A stretch of 64,000 nt of DNA from Atrina japonica (lineage: Eukaryota > Mollusca > Bivalvia > Pterioida > Pinnidae). The notes beneath the pieces were generated by a model. That model saw only the letters and a list, made by a program, of their open reading frames with translations, did no database searches and was not told where the DNA came from. This document shows, piece by piece, positions 39,701 through 53,500 of this stretch. Position numbers and translations under genes: made by a program. The DNA lies in NCBI GenBank assembly GCA_030159075.1, contig BROG01000544.1:323501-387500 (forward strand), in the 5' to 3' direction. Positions within the stretch are counted from its first letter, which is position 1, and every line of letters starts with the position of its first letter.

Positions 39701-42700
39701 CTCTTTTTAGAGATGCTAGTTTTCCGGATTTTTAATTCCCATCCCCATACATTGTGGATTTGATTACTATTCTGTGTTCTAGTACAACCAAATTCCAGAG
39801 TTTGATTACTATTTCGTTATTTAGTATAACCCAATTTCTCTGGTTCTTTTCGGTAATAAGGCAGACCACTGAGATACATTTCCGGTTCATCGGACGACTT
39901 TTGCTATCTAATTATTCATTCATTGATCGTAACTGAATTGACTAATTAGCATTGATGTTGCTTTGACTCATTGCTAAAGCGAGGTTGACAGATTAAAGCA
40001 CATGGCATTCATGGTGTCAGAGTGAAATTTGAAAATCTAACATGAGTGTTTAAGATTGATTCGCTTATATAAAAATGATTGACCAAGGCCAAGGATTAAG
40101 AACAAGTTGCTGGAGGAAAGGGACAGCATGGGTATCTTCATGACATGTCAGATTATGTCCGTAAATTTGATGTAGAGGGGCAGTCATGTGCAGCTCTTTT
40201 ATAATGTGTCATGTATAGCTCTTTTATAACGTGTCATGTATAGCTCTTTTATAGTGTCGTGTGCAGCTCTTTTATAATGTGTCATGTATAGCTCTTTTAT
40301 AGTGTCGTGTGTAGCACTTTTATAATGTGTCATGTATAGCTCTTTTATAGTGTCGTGTGTAGCACTTTTATAATGTGTCATGTATAGCTCTTTTATAGTG
40401 TCGTGTGTAGCACTTTTATAATGTGTCATGTATAGCTCTTTTATAATGTGTCATGTATAGCTCTTTTATAGTGTCGTGTGTAGCACTTTTATAATGTGTC
40501 ATGTATAGCTCTTTTATAGTGTCGTGTGTAGCACTTTTATAATGTGTCATGTATAGCTCTTTTATAGTGTCGTGTGTAGCACTTTTATAATGTGTCATGT
40601 ATAGCTCTTTTATAGTGTCGTGTGTAGCACTTTTATAATGTGTCATGTATAGCTCTTTTATAGTGTCGTGTGTAGCACTTTTATAATGTGTCATGTATAG
40701 CTCTTTTATAGTGTCGTGTGTAGCACTTTTATAATGTGTCATGTATAGCTCTTTTATAGTGTCGTGTGTAGCACTTTTATAATGTGTCATGTATAGCTCT
40801 TTTATAGTGTCGTGTGTAGCACTTTTATAATGTGTCATGTATAGCTCTTTTATAGTGTCGTGTGTAGCACTTTTATAGTGTCGTGTGTAGCTCTTTTATA
40901 GTGTCGTGTGTAGCACTTTTATAATGTGTCATGTATAGCTCTTTTATAGTGTCGTGTGTAGCACTTTTATAATGTGTCATGTATAGCTCTTTTATAGTGT
41001 CGTGTGTAGCACTTTTATAATGTGTCATGTATAGCTCTTTTATAATGTGTCATGTACAGCTCTTTTATAGTGTCATGTATAGCTATTTTATAGTGTCATG
41101 TGTAGCTCTTTTATAGTGTCATGTGTAGCTCTTTTATAATGTGTCACGTATAGCTCTTTTATAGTGTCATGTATAGCTCTTTTATAATAAAGAGTGTCAG
41201 AGGAGTTTGAATAAATTAGGGGTGTCTTTTTACCAAGATATGTTTGTAGAAAATGACTATAAACATTTTGATGTTGATTTAGATCTCAGTGTTTCTCTAT
41301 TTACCACTGTAGAACAAAATGATAGTGAAGTATCAATGAAGTCGTTCAAAATTTATTTGACTTTGTGACACTGGATGGTGAATTAAACTGACACAAAACT
41401 AGGTTTTCCACGAATATCTCTGCAATGATGGACAGATTTACATTTATAGATAATGGACTGTAATTATTGAAAAAGAGTTTCATCAGTATTATCGGGATAC
41501 TCGTAAAATTTACAAATGATTATGCCACATTTGATATGGAATACACAATAAAAATTATCATCAGTGGATGCCAGTTACAAAAGCCGTAAAGTATTGACAA
41601 TATATACAATGTAAATGAAACCATATATTTTTGTTTCAAATTCTAATTGTTATAACAAGTCCTTCTTCTTCCAAATCAATAGATATAAGTTGTTATTTTT
41701 TTTTATTATTTCTATGTCTTTATAAAAATCCATTGCACTGTAAAGTTTCTAAAAAAGTCTAAACATTATTCATTGATTAACTTTTATGTTTCATATTTTC
41801 TTGTATGTATTAACAGGAAACCTACAGAGGAAAAGAAACCAAGATGGCAGCCACCTAAAAAAGAAAACACATCAGAGGGTCCTCCGAAACCACCAAGAAG
41901 TACAGAAGTGCCTGATTTAACAGGCTCTCCTGTAAAAGCTTTTAATCCTGGAAAAGCTGTAGCCCCAGCCCCTCCACCACCCCCTCCTGTTTTATTCACA
42001 TCAAACACTGCTGTACCATCTCCAAAGAAAGCTGTAGCTCCAGAACCACCAAAGTCACCAGTAAAGTCGGTCAGTTTACACAGTATTATCTCAAAACCAT
42101 CAAATTCAGAGCTGAAGTTTCAAGAGAGGCAGGTTGTTGAGCAGATCCCTGTTAATGCCAAAGGTCTGAATGAGACTGTGGCAGAAGAAACAAATGAAGA
42201 GCCTACAGAGAAGCCAATATCTGAACGTCTAGCTACCTGGAAAAAAGTTGATACTCCTTCAAAAGTAAAACCTGTAGATCCTGCAGAACAACCTCTAGCT
42301 GCTAAGTTAGCATCATGGGAACAAGTTTCTAAAACCCCCAATAAAGCAAGTGTTACAAAGGTTCACATGCCAACCAAACAATTTGCCACTCCAGTAAGTG
42401 AGAGGCCACCTCTGCCAAAAACTTCAGTGTCATCTGCAACTTCCTTACCAAGTTCAGCCAAAGCAGAGGATAAAAATGACCCAGCCTCCCAACCAGTTTC
42501 CTCAAGAATGGCCACATGGCAACAGAGGGCATCAAAGGCCACCCCTCAAAAGGAAGAAGAACCGACAGCTTATCCAGTGAATGCTAGGATGTCAGCCTGG
42601 GAAGAGATGTCCTCCTCAAATAAAGTGTCATATATCAAAAAGGTGGATCCTGGAAGTGCCTCAAGTTCCTCACCAAAAAAATCGCCTGCGAAATTCAGTC

Positions 42701-44516
42701 AGAGTGTGGGAACTCCGAGCAAAACTATGTCATCTCCTGTACGGTCTATTGGACAGAGCAAGACTATTACACCGAGTAAGTGTGTGAAAGACTGTATCAC
42801 AGAACGAGCAAATTTGATAAAGAATTCTCTGTCCACCCCTGTCAAAACTGACTTGGTTTCAACTCCTGGAAAAGTGGGAAGCTCCACCAAAATGATGCAA
42901 CAGAAGCTAATGGAACAAGCTCAACACAGTAAAACGGATGGTATTGCTGAGAAGCTAAGAAAAGAGAGAATGGCTGAATTGCAGTCCCTGCAGAATAGAT
43001 ACCAAAATGGTGTCCTGAGGGAAGACAAATTGTCCAGTGCACATGAATCTAATGCAAAGGTTTGTGATACACTTACAATTATAATTTGTTTTTACATTTC
43101 TTGAATGTTTTTATTATAGGATTTGGCTTGTGTGTACGTATGTTACGCTTTCTATGTCAGCTCTCTTAACAATTTTATTTCTCAAAGAAATTTCACGAAA
43201 CTTTATACAAGGGTTTTCTATGGTTATATCTCAGGTGAGTAGGGCTGTGATAGATAGACTAGATATCGATGTATTGATATACAAATTAATTCGATATGAT
43301 AATCGATACATATTTTAGATATCGATACGTTTCATAATGCATTTCACAGTATGTACTTTCTTCAAATTTTTTCATTTGTTTTACTTCATATTCTCGAACT
43401 ATGTTATATTTTATTTTAACTGTTCAATTTGTTCAAATTAACAATGTTTTCCTTGCAATGATTTTTTTAATCATCAGATAGTAAAATACACAGTAAAGCA
43501 CCTAAATATTATAATGAGTCTATATATTTTGAATGCATTATTCATAGAAGTACCATATTATTCAATTTATCAATATATCATACTTTTTACTTCGATATAT
43601 CAATATCTAATTTCTCATCAATGACAGTCCTACAGTTGAGTTTGTGTTTCATTACCCATTCTCCTTTATTGCTCTTTGTTTATTCCAATGAAATATTTCT
43701 CTCAGCGCTCGGACAAGTTTATTTCTCAACGGAATTTTCCAAAATTTGATACAAGGGTTTACTATATGCTAATATCTTGGACAAGTTCATGTCTCGTAAC
43801 CTGCGCTCCCTTATTTACAGAGTTATTGCCCTTTGTTTATTTCATTGAAATATTGTCAGCACTCCTAAAAGTATTTTCCTTAATGGAATTTCATGAAACT
43901 TTTGTGTTGGGGCTCCAGTGGCTTTATTTCTCAACGGAATTTAATGAAACTAACAACATTTTTCAACAGCAGTCAACATCCTATCATGTTCAACAAAACT
44001 GGACACAAGTAGTTTGTATAACAAGATTTCAATAACCCACTTTTGAGCAAAAATTTCCCAATTAAATTCACCATGTTGTTCACAATCAGTGTTAATATAT
44101 AAAAATTTCAGATACCAAAGTATAAATCAATAGAATGTCCAGGACACAATATAAAGGAGAATTTAGTACAAGTATGAACTGCACTTAGAAGTATTCAGAT
44201 GAAAACCATGTCAGATTGAGAGAAGCTAAACAAATCACAAGTTTTATGTCTGTATTCTTAAGAATTAAATGACCATAGTTACTTTTTTCCCTTGTTCGGC
44301 CAATTGCGATGTAAAATTCCCAATTGGAAGGGTACAAGACCCTGTCCCAAAAAAGGGTTTATTAACCCCTGACAAATAAGAGGTTGTCCATGTTCTGTAA
44401 TTTAAATGATAAAACTTTGGTTTATCATTAAAGTTTGAACTGGTATATATATATTTTTTAGATTTCAGAATTTACTTGCATTTTGACATTGTGGTCAGTT
44501 CAAAACACACACACAC

Positions 44517-44558
<42 letters not shown>

Positions 44559-47500
44559 TTCCTGTAATGATCACACATTGGAACATTATGTCTTATACTA
44601 GTATTACACAAATCTTTTACATGAATGCCATCTTTTACATATATTTATTTTGCTAATATAGGTTCCAGAACTGAAGACTGAACAGCAGCCAATTGTGGGT
44701 ACAGATAAAAAAGAATCCATTAAAGCTAAAGCAAGAGCAGGTATATATATGTCTATGTATTATACTAAAATACAAAAACATAGACATGTATTTAGATTAA
44801 ATGTAACATCTATTGTCTGCATGGCCCACTTGGAAATCTTAAAACTGACAATCGCTCAATTTGAGTTTTATTTATTTGGTTGAATAAAGCTGAGTTCAGC
44901 TCTAGTATTCAAGTTGTTGCAGAACTTTTATCAGTAATCTTTCATTAATAACTTTTCTTAACATTGTGAAAATATCTTAAAAATTCCATTGAGATGTTAG
45001 ATTAGGTTTTGTCCATGCTTTTTGTGATATCATTAGGCAATTGTTCCAAGTATTTAACAAAAAAGTAGGCTAGTACTAACCAAAATGTTTATTAGACAAA
45101 AAATGAAAATAAAAGTAAAGATTAATGTATAAGTAGAAATGTGAAAACAAAAATACCAATCATTGGCTTTTTTTTAAAATTTGTATATGTAAACTGCTGC
45201 AAATACACCTTTCACATTTTTGTATTGGAATGCTCCAGAAGTATGGTGTCAAGATTTCTTAAAAAGAAAAAAAAAAAAATGAAGAATTGTGTTGTGACAC
45301 AGGAACACCTATTTCTGATATTCAAATATGATGTCACAAAGATATGCTTCTGTTAATGGCATTACACTTATTGTTTTACTTATATCAGAGTTTGTGAAAT
45401 TCACCGGTCTTACCAGAAAAACCAATAAATTTTACAAAAGTCCGTTGAAATCTATCTGATAACTGGTCCAAATGACCAGTAATTTTCCATTTCTTTTCAA
45501 ATTTGTATATATACAGACCTTGGCTGACAGGCTGCCATTTTGGATTTTGACCAAAGGAATTTTTTTACCATTTATATTTCTCAAAAAGTACTGTAGGGAT
45601 CTCATTGAAATTTGACACGAGGGTTGCCTTTGAAGTTTGAGGTCTAGATGTGCATATTACATTTTCAGAGAGATCAAAATCCAAGATGGGACACCTTTCG
45701 GCCATGTTGAATTCCATTCTCTCTGAAAATGTAATATGTTCAGTTCAAGTTCAATTTTGCTATAATATTATGAAAAATGTATTTAACAGAAATATGGATT
45801 CAAGTTCAAATTCAGTGTTGAGACACAGAATAGGAGAAAAGAACAGTCTGTCTGTTTGTTTATTGTTGTTTAATGTCCCACTCAAGAATATTTCACTCAT
45901 ATGGAGACGTCACCAAATGCTGGTGAAGAGCTTCAAATTTTGGCCTATGCTGGGCACTTACGGCCATTGAGCAGTGAGGGTATTTTAACAGTCTGTCATA
46001 GATCAGACATAGAACATTCCATGGTGGGCGCCAAGATCCCTCTGGGATCTCTTGTGTAATATTTTAAGTATTATAAATAAATGAACAGCTTATCTGGAGA
46101 GAGAGATCGAGAGATCAACATTTGATTGAATTATACCTGGATACCTGTGTTAAATTACAATCTGTATTTCCTATCCTAAATAGTGGATGATGATGATGTT
46201 GAGATGATACCCTCAGAGTTTTGTAAGTGTAATGTTAAAAGTTAATTTGTTCACCCCTAAAATCACCTAAAGACTGACCTTTGTGACTGATCTTAAGGGG
46301 AGTCTAATATACAGTCGAACTCAGTAATAATGACATTGTGGGTACCTTGAAATTTATTTCAGATAAACCAAACTCAATGTAACAATTTTGTATGGAGATC
46401 ATAAATTTCAACCAGTAAGAATAACCCATGACGACAGAAGTGTGAACGGTGGCGCTTTCGTCACAGAGAGTTTTACAAAAAATACCCCTTTTAAACTTCA
46501 AGTCTATCAATAAATCCCATTGAAACTTTAAAATCATTAATTCCAAGTTCTTTTGCAAAATAAAATGCTTTATTCATTAATATATTAACGGAAATAGGAA
46601 TGGTTTTTTTTATGGGTACATTTAAACCATGTGTACAGTGCATTTTTTATGTCCTCGTGCATTCAAATTTCACTTCTTTTTCATTTCGGAGAAAACTCTG
46701 ACGAATGAACAGCTGTAAATTATTGTGTCCTTTCTATTAACAATTTCTGTTAATGTGCTAGGATTAATTTCATAATCTTTTGCATAATATCTCGTGTATA
46801 TTTTCGTATCGAGTTTAATGTATGCGAGTTCGACTGTATTTTTTAAGTGGTGGATGAGTTTGGCACCTTCCAGTTCAAATTAATTTGCAAAAATAGTACA
46901 TTTACTTTATCATTATAACTGAATCTTTTTATGCTTCTTGAAAATTTGCCCACAGTTAAGCTAGTATCATGAAATTTAGTATGTAGTTAGTAGCATAGTT
47001 TTGCCCATATTAAGGTCGACATATTCCATATTTTCTGTATTAGAAACCCCTCTACTCCCCCTGAGCTCTCTATCTAGGATTAAATTCCCCTGACCCCTTT
47101 TGTCGAACATTGCACTCATCACATTTAATCTACATGTTATCAAATATGACGATATGTCAAATATATCAAAATGATAATGAAATAAATCAAAATATGCCAT
47201 TTAAACACATGTACATCAGGTTTTTTTTTGCCTTAGAAGCCCTGTCTCTGTTAAACTCCACACAAACAGTTGAAACACCCAGGACTATACTTTAATGGTT
47301 GCCCATCGCAGGTATAAGTTGGAACCTGGCAACAAGATTTTAATTGTCAGTTGCCTGACTGGGCAAGTTAAAAAAGCTGAAGTTTTTTGAAGTGATCAAT
47401 TTCCTTCTAATTTCCTTCTATTGCAGCTAAAAATTTAATTTTTGAAAACCATTGAGAAATATAGATAACTATTTTATTGGTGGGAGTCTATACCTCATGA

Positions 47501-50500
47501 TGGAAATTGTCACAGAAAACAATGTGTGGTGTTGCTTGCAATTTATGGAAGCAGAAATTGGGCTTGTAAACTAATAAAAGAACCACTACCAGACAATTGA
47601 TATTTCAGGATGTGTTAAGATGAAGTTATAAAATTTGAATTAAATGTAGATGAATAATAAAAGTGAAAATAGTAAATTATGTTTAAAAAGTACAAAAAAT
47701 AAACTTTTTAATGAAATACATAAGCTTTTTTTTTTAAAAAATACAGTGAAACTTGTGGTCTTATTACACAGGTGGTTGCTAAAGCAAGTTTTTACTGTAA
47801 CACAAATGAAAGCTTATTAAATTGTAGTTTAAATTGATTTACATGATAACTACATGTTGTAAAATAGTACTTATAGTAATAATGATACATTTACAATTAA
47901 ATTTAATCTTATAACAAAACTGCAAATGACTTACAAGTTGCTCATTTTAATACTACATTTTCTAGTCTCAAACTGAATTTAGCCAATGATACATTGTGTG
48001 TGTGTGTAAATTTTGGTGCCTGTTCACCTGAAAGAAAACATAAATTAAGGTTACTTTTAATGTACTTACAAGCTAGAAAATTTTTTTATGACCAATGTTG
48101 ATAAATACATGTAACCTCAGAAAAAAATAATGACCAATGTCTAATAAATATCCCTCCCCTATGGAAAATGTGATGCCACAGGGGTTCTAATACAAAAAAT
48201 GGTAATAGAGAATACATTGATTATTAGTAAAAGTACAAAAAATATGCCCTCACTTTGATGGCTGAAGTATTTGCTATATGTATATTATGAGTTTTCACAT
48301 TCCAGTAATTGTTTCTTCTTCCAAACTTCCCATTCTAACATATTTTATATATCATTATTTCTCATATTGAAATACAACTAAACCCACAATTCACACACAG
48401 GAAAAGCCTCAAATAAAATTGTAGCATAGATCAGTTGCACTGTTATTCTTGTTTTATCAGAATTCATATTAATTGGCACTAGACTAATAACGTTTACTGT
48501 TATGTTTTGCATGAACAACCAGTTTAAACAACAATCAACTGTACATATATAGAATATGGATGCTTTTCTGCTAGCTTGCTGAGTTCTGTACATATATAAT
48601 AATAATAATAATAATTAATATCTCATCACATTACATTAAAAATGGTTTATCATATTTTTTATGATTACTTGAAAATGACATTTTTTAACTTGGGTCAACT
48701 ACAAGAAATATACCTTGAACTAACAAAACATGTCTTAATGTTCTCATAGTAACATTGATGTAATATTTTCTGTCATATTTTAATCCACATTAATCTTTCG
48801 CAACTCTTTGGCTCTTGGTTATGTGTTATCATTGTGTGTAAATACTCTGATTCTACCTATTTTCATAACTTGAGATGCAAAAGGACAAAATTTAGTCTGG
48901 GCCCAGCACAGCTTACACTTTTTCAGACAAGGTCATAACTGAATACCATTTGCAGAAATAACTGTATTTTATATCTGTAAGAGAACAGTGAATGTTAAAA
49001 AATCAGATGAAAGTGAATGTTAAAACTGTATTAAGATAACATTAAATGTTTATCATTTGATATTCTCATTCATGCCTAGCATGATGTTTTACCTGTTTAA
49101 AATTGATGATAACATTGTAGCAATTAGAAATTATTTTTATAAATTGGTCAACAACTGAAAACAAGGTGTTACCATAGGAAGCCTTTTAATTGTTAGAGAA
49201 AATAGAAAAAAAGTTGCTGATTCTATCTATAACTAATATCTTTGTTGTAAACAAGGATTGAAATGAACTGGAAATACAAGCTAAATGACATTACAATTTG
49301 TAAAATACTGGTCTAAAATATAGATAGGTAATGGCTATGAAGAAATCAAATTTTTTATCCAACTGAGTGATTCACTTAATTTACAAATTAAAATAATGTA
49401 TCTAGTAATATGGTACTCATGAATTCAGTGATAAGCTATTTGATTAAAATGAAATAATATATATATATATATAACAGTTATCCCCTTATATATAGTCCCA
49501 TTTTAGTGCCAAACCCGCATAATGCCACTATTTCTTGAAGAACAAATTTCCTTCTATGTAATTCCCTGTTATAATGCAGTGTTTCTCTGGTAAAAATGGT
49601 CAATTTTTACATTTTAAATCCTTCGACTGTATCACTAGACCAAGTGAATAAACAGGTGTGAGTAAAACTGTTAGTTGATGTTCACTTGTTTACTTCATAT
49701 TATGACTGCTATGGGTAATAACTCGAACATCGAGTGTCAAACCAGTTATACAGCCAAAATTAAGAGAAACAAAAGGTGATCGTATATCAGGGTTGAACTG
49801 TATTCATTTCTTAATGTAAATAGCTTGTATTGAAAGTGCATTTTATAAGGTTAGCTTCTTGCTTTTGCATGCATTTTAATAAGAATTTCCACCTCCCTGT
49901 TTATTAAAATCAGATTTTGAGAGAAAGCTAGCTGCTATGGGATTTGACCTTTCAGATGAACAAGCTGGGGCTTCCTACAACTTCAAGTCAGAGCATCAGC
50001 AGAAAGGTAATCAGCTTCCCCCTAGACCCCCACAACCAGCAAATGATCAGTCTGCAACAACCAAGAATACCAACCAATCATCACGTAGTATATACAGACT
50101 GATTTCTCAAAAAAAAAATGAAGGGAATCGACCAGCTGTACAAAGTGCACATAGTGATTTTTCAAAGAAGAAGGTTCAGTTTGATGGCAATGATGATAGT
50201 TTTTATAGCACGGAAGATGATGAATTAATTCCACCAAAACGATCCTCATCATCTGAGGAACAGGAAAAGGAGGATATGACAGGAGAGGATTCTAATGCCG
50301 TTGAGACACAGGATGAGGTCACAGAGTGCAGTAACGTGTCCTCTGATGATAGTGACTCAGAATATTCCGTAGAAAAACGACAAAAGCAAAATGCCAATGT
50401 TCCTCCTCAAATTGTAATGTATGACTCTGATGGTGATGATGTGAGTTTAAGTGCATTTGTACCTGCTTCTGTAAGACGTCGGAGTGTGTTACCTGCTGGC

Positions 50501-53500
50501 CCTCAAGGTCAACAAGAAAGTTCTGATAATTTAAGTCTGGCAAGTGATGACAGTTTTGAGCCCCACCAAAATTGGCAATATCAGCACCAAGTGGCCTCAG
50601 TGCCATCAAGCTATAGACATAAGAGCACCACAAATCTAGTGGCTCTCGGACAGCAGTCAAGTGATCAAACTCGGAGCAGCTCCAGTAGTCTTACCAGCAC
50701 CACTAGCAGTCAGAGTTCTCTTACTGACCCTCCACAGAGGGGCCGTAATAGGGAGGACTTCGAGATGATAGACACAGAAGATGACAGCAGTCAGACAGAA
50801 GACATTGACAACTTTTTAGATGAGGCCATGAGTGATGATGAGAGACATGTCAGGGGAACAAATCATGCAGCCAGACCTAAAGTTGCTCCGGTTTGTATTT
50901 TTATAATATCCTTTACTAGAGTACTGAATGTACACATAATAATGGATATGTGTAGGGGAAATTAGAAGATACCATAAATTGATTAGGCATCGCTAAAATT
51001 TGTCCACTTTGGTCATAAAATGAAAGGTTGTTTTTTGGTCAAATAAATTTTGACCATTTATACCTGCTTCAAGGACCATTTCAGCAATACTCTTGCATGT
51101 TTGGTATACATTTCTTCATCTTGTATGGTGATTGCCTGCTCTCTGCAACCCAGATTCAGCCGACAGTCACTTGTTTACTTCATGTTACAACTGCAATGGA
51201 GATAATTTGAACACCCAGAAATAAAGTTTTATTTTAAACAAAAATGATGGCTTCAACAAAAAGCAAAGCTATATCCTTTGCCCAAACTGTTGATTTATAA
51301 GTGAAATTGTTGATTAAATGTTTTGGCACTTTTGCTACATGTACACTGACTTTTATGTTGATTGAAAATGATTTTAAGATTGCTATTAAGACATATGGTA
51401 CTAAAATACCAAATATCTTTACCTACATACATTAATTTAGTCTGGATATATATATATATATATATATATATACGTATGAACTGTAGTATTGTTCTTGTTA
51501 TGAAAGTTAATATTAGAAATGTTAGAAATGCATCCAAATTTTCTGGCTGTCAATTGTGTACATATTTTGGATGGTTTACAATGCAAATTTGGCCATTTTA
51601 ATAGGCTGGTAAATTGGCCCAAACTAAATAATAGCCAAAATATCCCAATTTCAAGTATTTAAATTGGTAATATTAAAGCTATTATATAGAAGTATAAGAT
51701 ATCTCTCTTCCCTCCTTCTCTCTTCTCCAGTGTTATTGTGCCATACAATAAAGACATGGAGGACGATTTTTACTCAAAGTTATAAATTCTTACAAAATGA
51801 TGTCTTTGTTTAAATCATGTAGGAAATTTATCTTTCCCTCCATTTCTGTCTGACTTTATATATAGTTAACTTTACAATTTCTTTTATTAATGATAATAAT
51901 TTTCTAGAGAAAAAGAATGAGTCACATGATGGCGACTGCTGATGATGAAGACATTGATGATGAAAGGAATCTTGTTTACAGCGTCAGTATGTACAGGTCC
52001 AGAAGGTAAGCTATATATAGCTAAGCCTGTTTTACCGCCAGAATTAAGAAAAACAAAAGTTGGCGGTATATCAGATCATTTGTTGTAATGATAAATTTGA
52101 AGTAGAAGAAATTGTCTAAAATATACATCATCTGATACTTTAAATACAGTCTTTTTTTAAGTAAACAGTACTTGAAAACAGTACTGATTGTTGTTTTCAG
52201 GCAATATCGTTCACCTGTAATGCTGAAACCTACTTTTTCACTTAGCATTTGAAATAAGAAATATTCTGCATTTTCATATCGAACTGATTGTTCCTATGTA
52301 GTCAAACCTATCTGGTTTATCTGTTTTAAACTGAGTCCTATTTGTTTTTGGCTTATCAAATCAACTAAAGACATCAGAACTTTTGTGACACTGATATTAT
52401 GCATGCATGGCACATGTAAGTGTAGGGATCTGCCCGTACATACTAGGGGTGCAACAGTTGGGTTAAAAACAGAAGAACTGAACCATTGATGTCGAAATGA
52501 TTGGTTTAGTTCTTATATTCCGGATTTTGGTTCGGTTCGTTCAAAAAATGGATACACAAGCAAATTAAAATCCATGAGTAAGATATCCAACAGTTTAAAC
52601 TGAAGTGCATCATTAAAAAAAAACTGCCCAGATCTGAAACTTACTGAAAAATAAAAGACTAAGTGTACTTTTTGTTTTTCTGAATGTATTTAACTGATTA
52701 TGTATATCCAAGCACTGTACTGTGTAGTGATAAATTGTTTTGCTGAGATGTTGAAGTGTGGACGTTGTACAGACAGTTAAATATATTAATTAGCTGTAAT
52801 TCAGCAGCCGTGTCATTAGAAGAAAATTGTAGAAATCATGATTTGACAACAGAATTTTGAAATACCCACTTAAATGAAATTCTGTGGATAAAAATACCCA
52901 ATACATATGGAGAGTGGTGGTTATTGTATCCAGGTGCTCTGAAAGTTATCTAGTGCACTGAATATAGTAAATCATCTCCATTGCCTCTAAAATATGACTG
53001 GTTTCTCTTATTCTTCCAGTTTAGATATCATATTACAGATCTTATCAGTGTTACATTTATTGAGGTCAAACAGGAGATTTCCCCTGACTTTTATCATTGT
53101 CATCCTGTTATAATCTTTTTAATTTGTTCTTTAACTATTACAGGAATCTCCAACCTATTTCTCCCAAAGCGAAAATAGTGAGAAATCGTGAGTTTAATGA
53201 TAGGGTTGAGGAGGAAGATATTCAAATGCCATCCAGTCTTCCTCCAGATGTAGAGAGGAAATCTATCAAAGAAAGAATACAGGTACTTTATATGGTGTAA
53301 AAGGAAAGTGAATTTTTGTAAAATTTAAGACATTTTGATGTGATTCCTTGTACAAGTAATTATCATGTGCAGGCTTAGTAAGATAAAAGACATTTTGATT
53401 AATAGAATCTACCCCTACCTTGAGGGTATGACAAAGAAATCTCAATCCGAGGGTAAGATTCTTGAATGACAAACCGGAGTCTTCAAGAATCTTATCATGA

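Noticed and set aside
40199..40838. Long minus-strand repeat proteins (MTHYKSATHDTIKELY type)
   Set aside because: Fully explained by a 48-bp tandem repeat; no start context, no homology, intronic and antisense.
37325..41198. CRISPR-like regular array
   Set aside because: The units are directly adjacent tandem repeats without unique spacers, in a eukaryotic intron; this is a minisatellite.
41773..41816. First 14 codons of the exon 5 open frame
   Set aside because: They precede the acceptor AACAG and have no anillin similarity; intron read-through.
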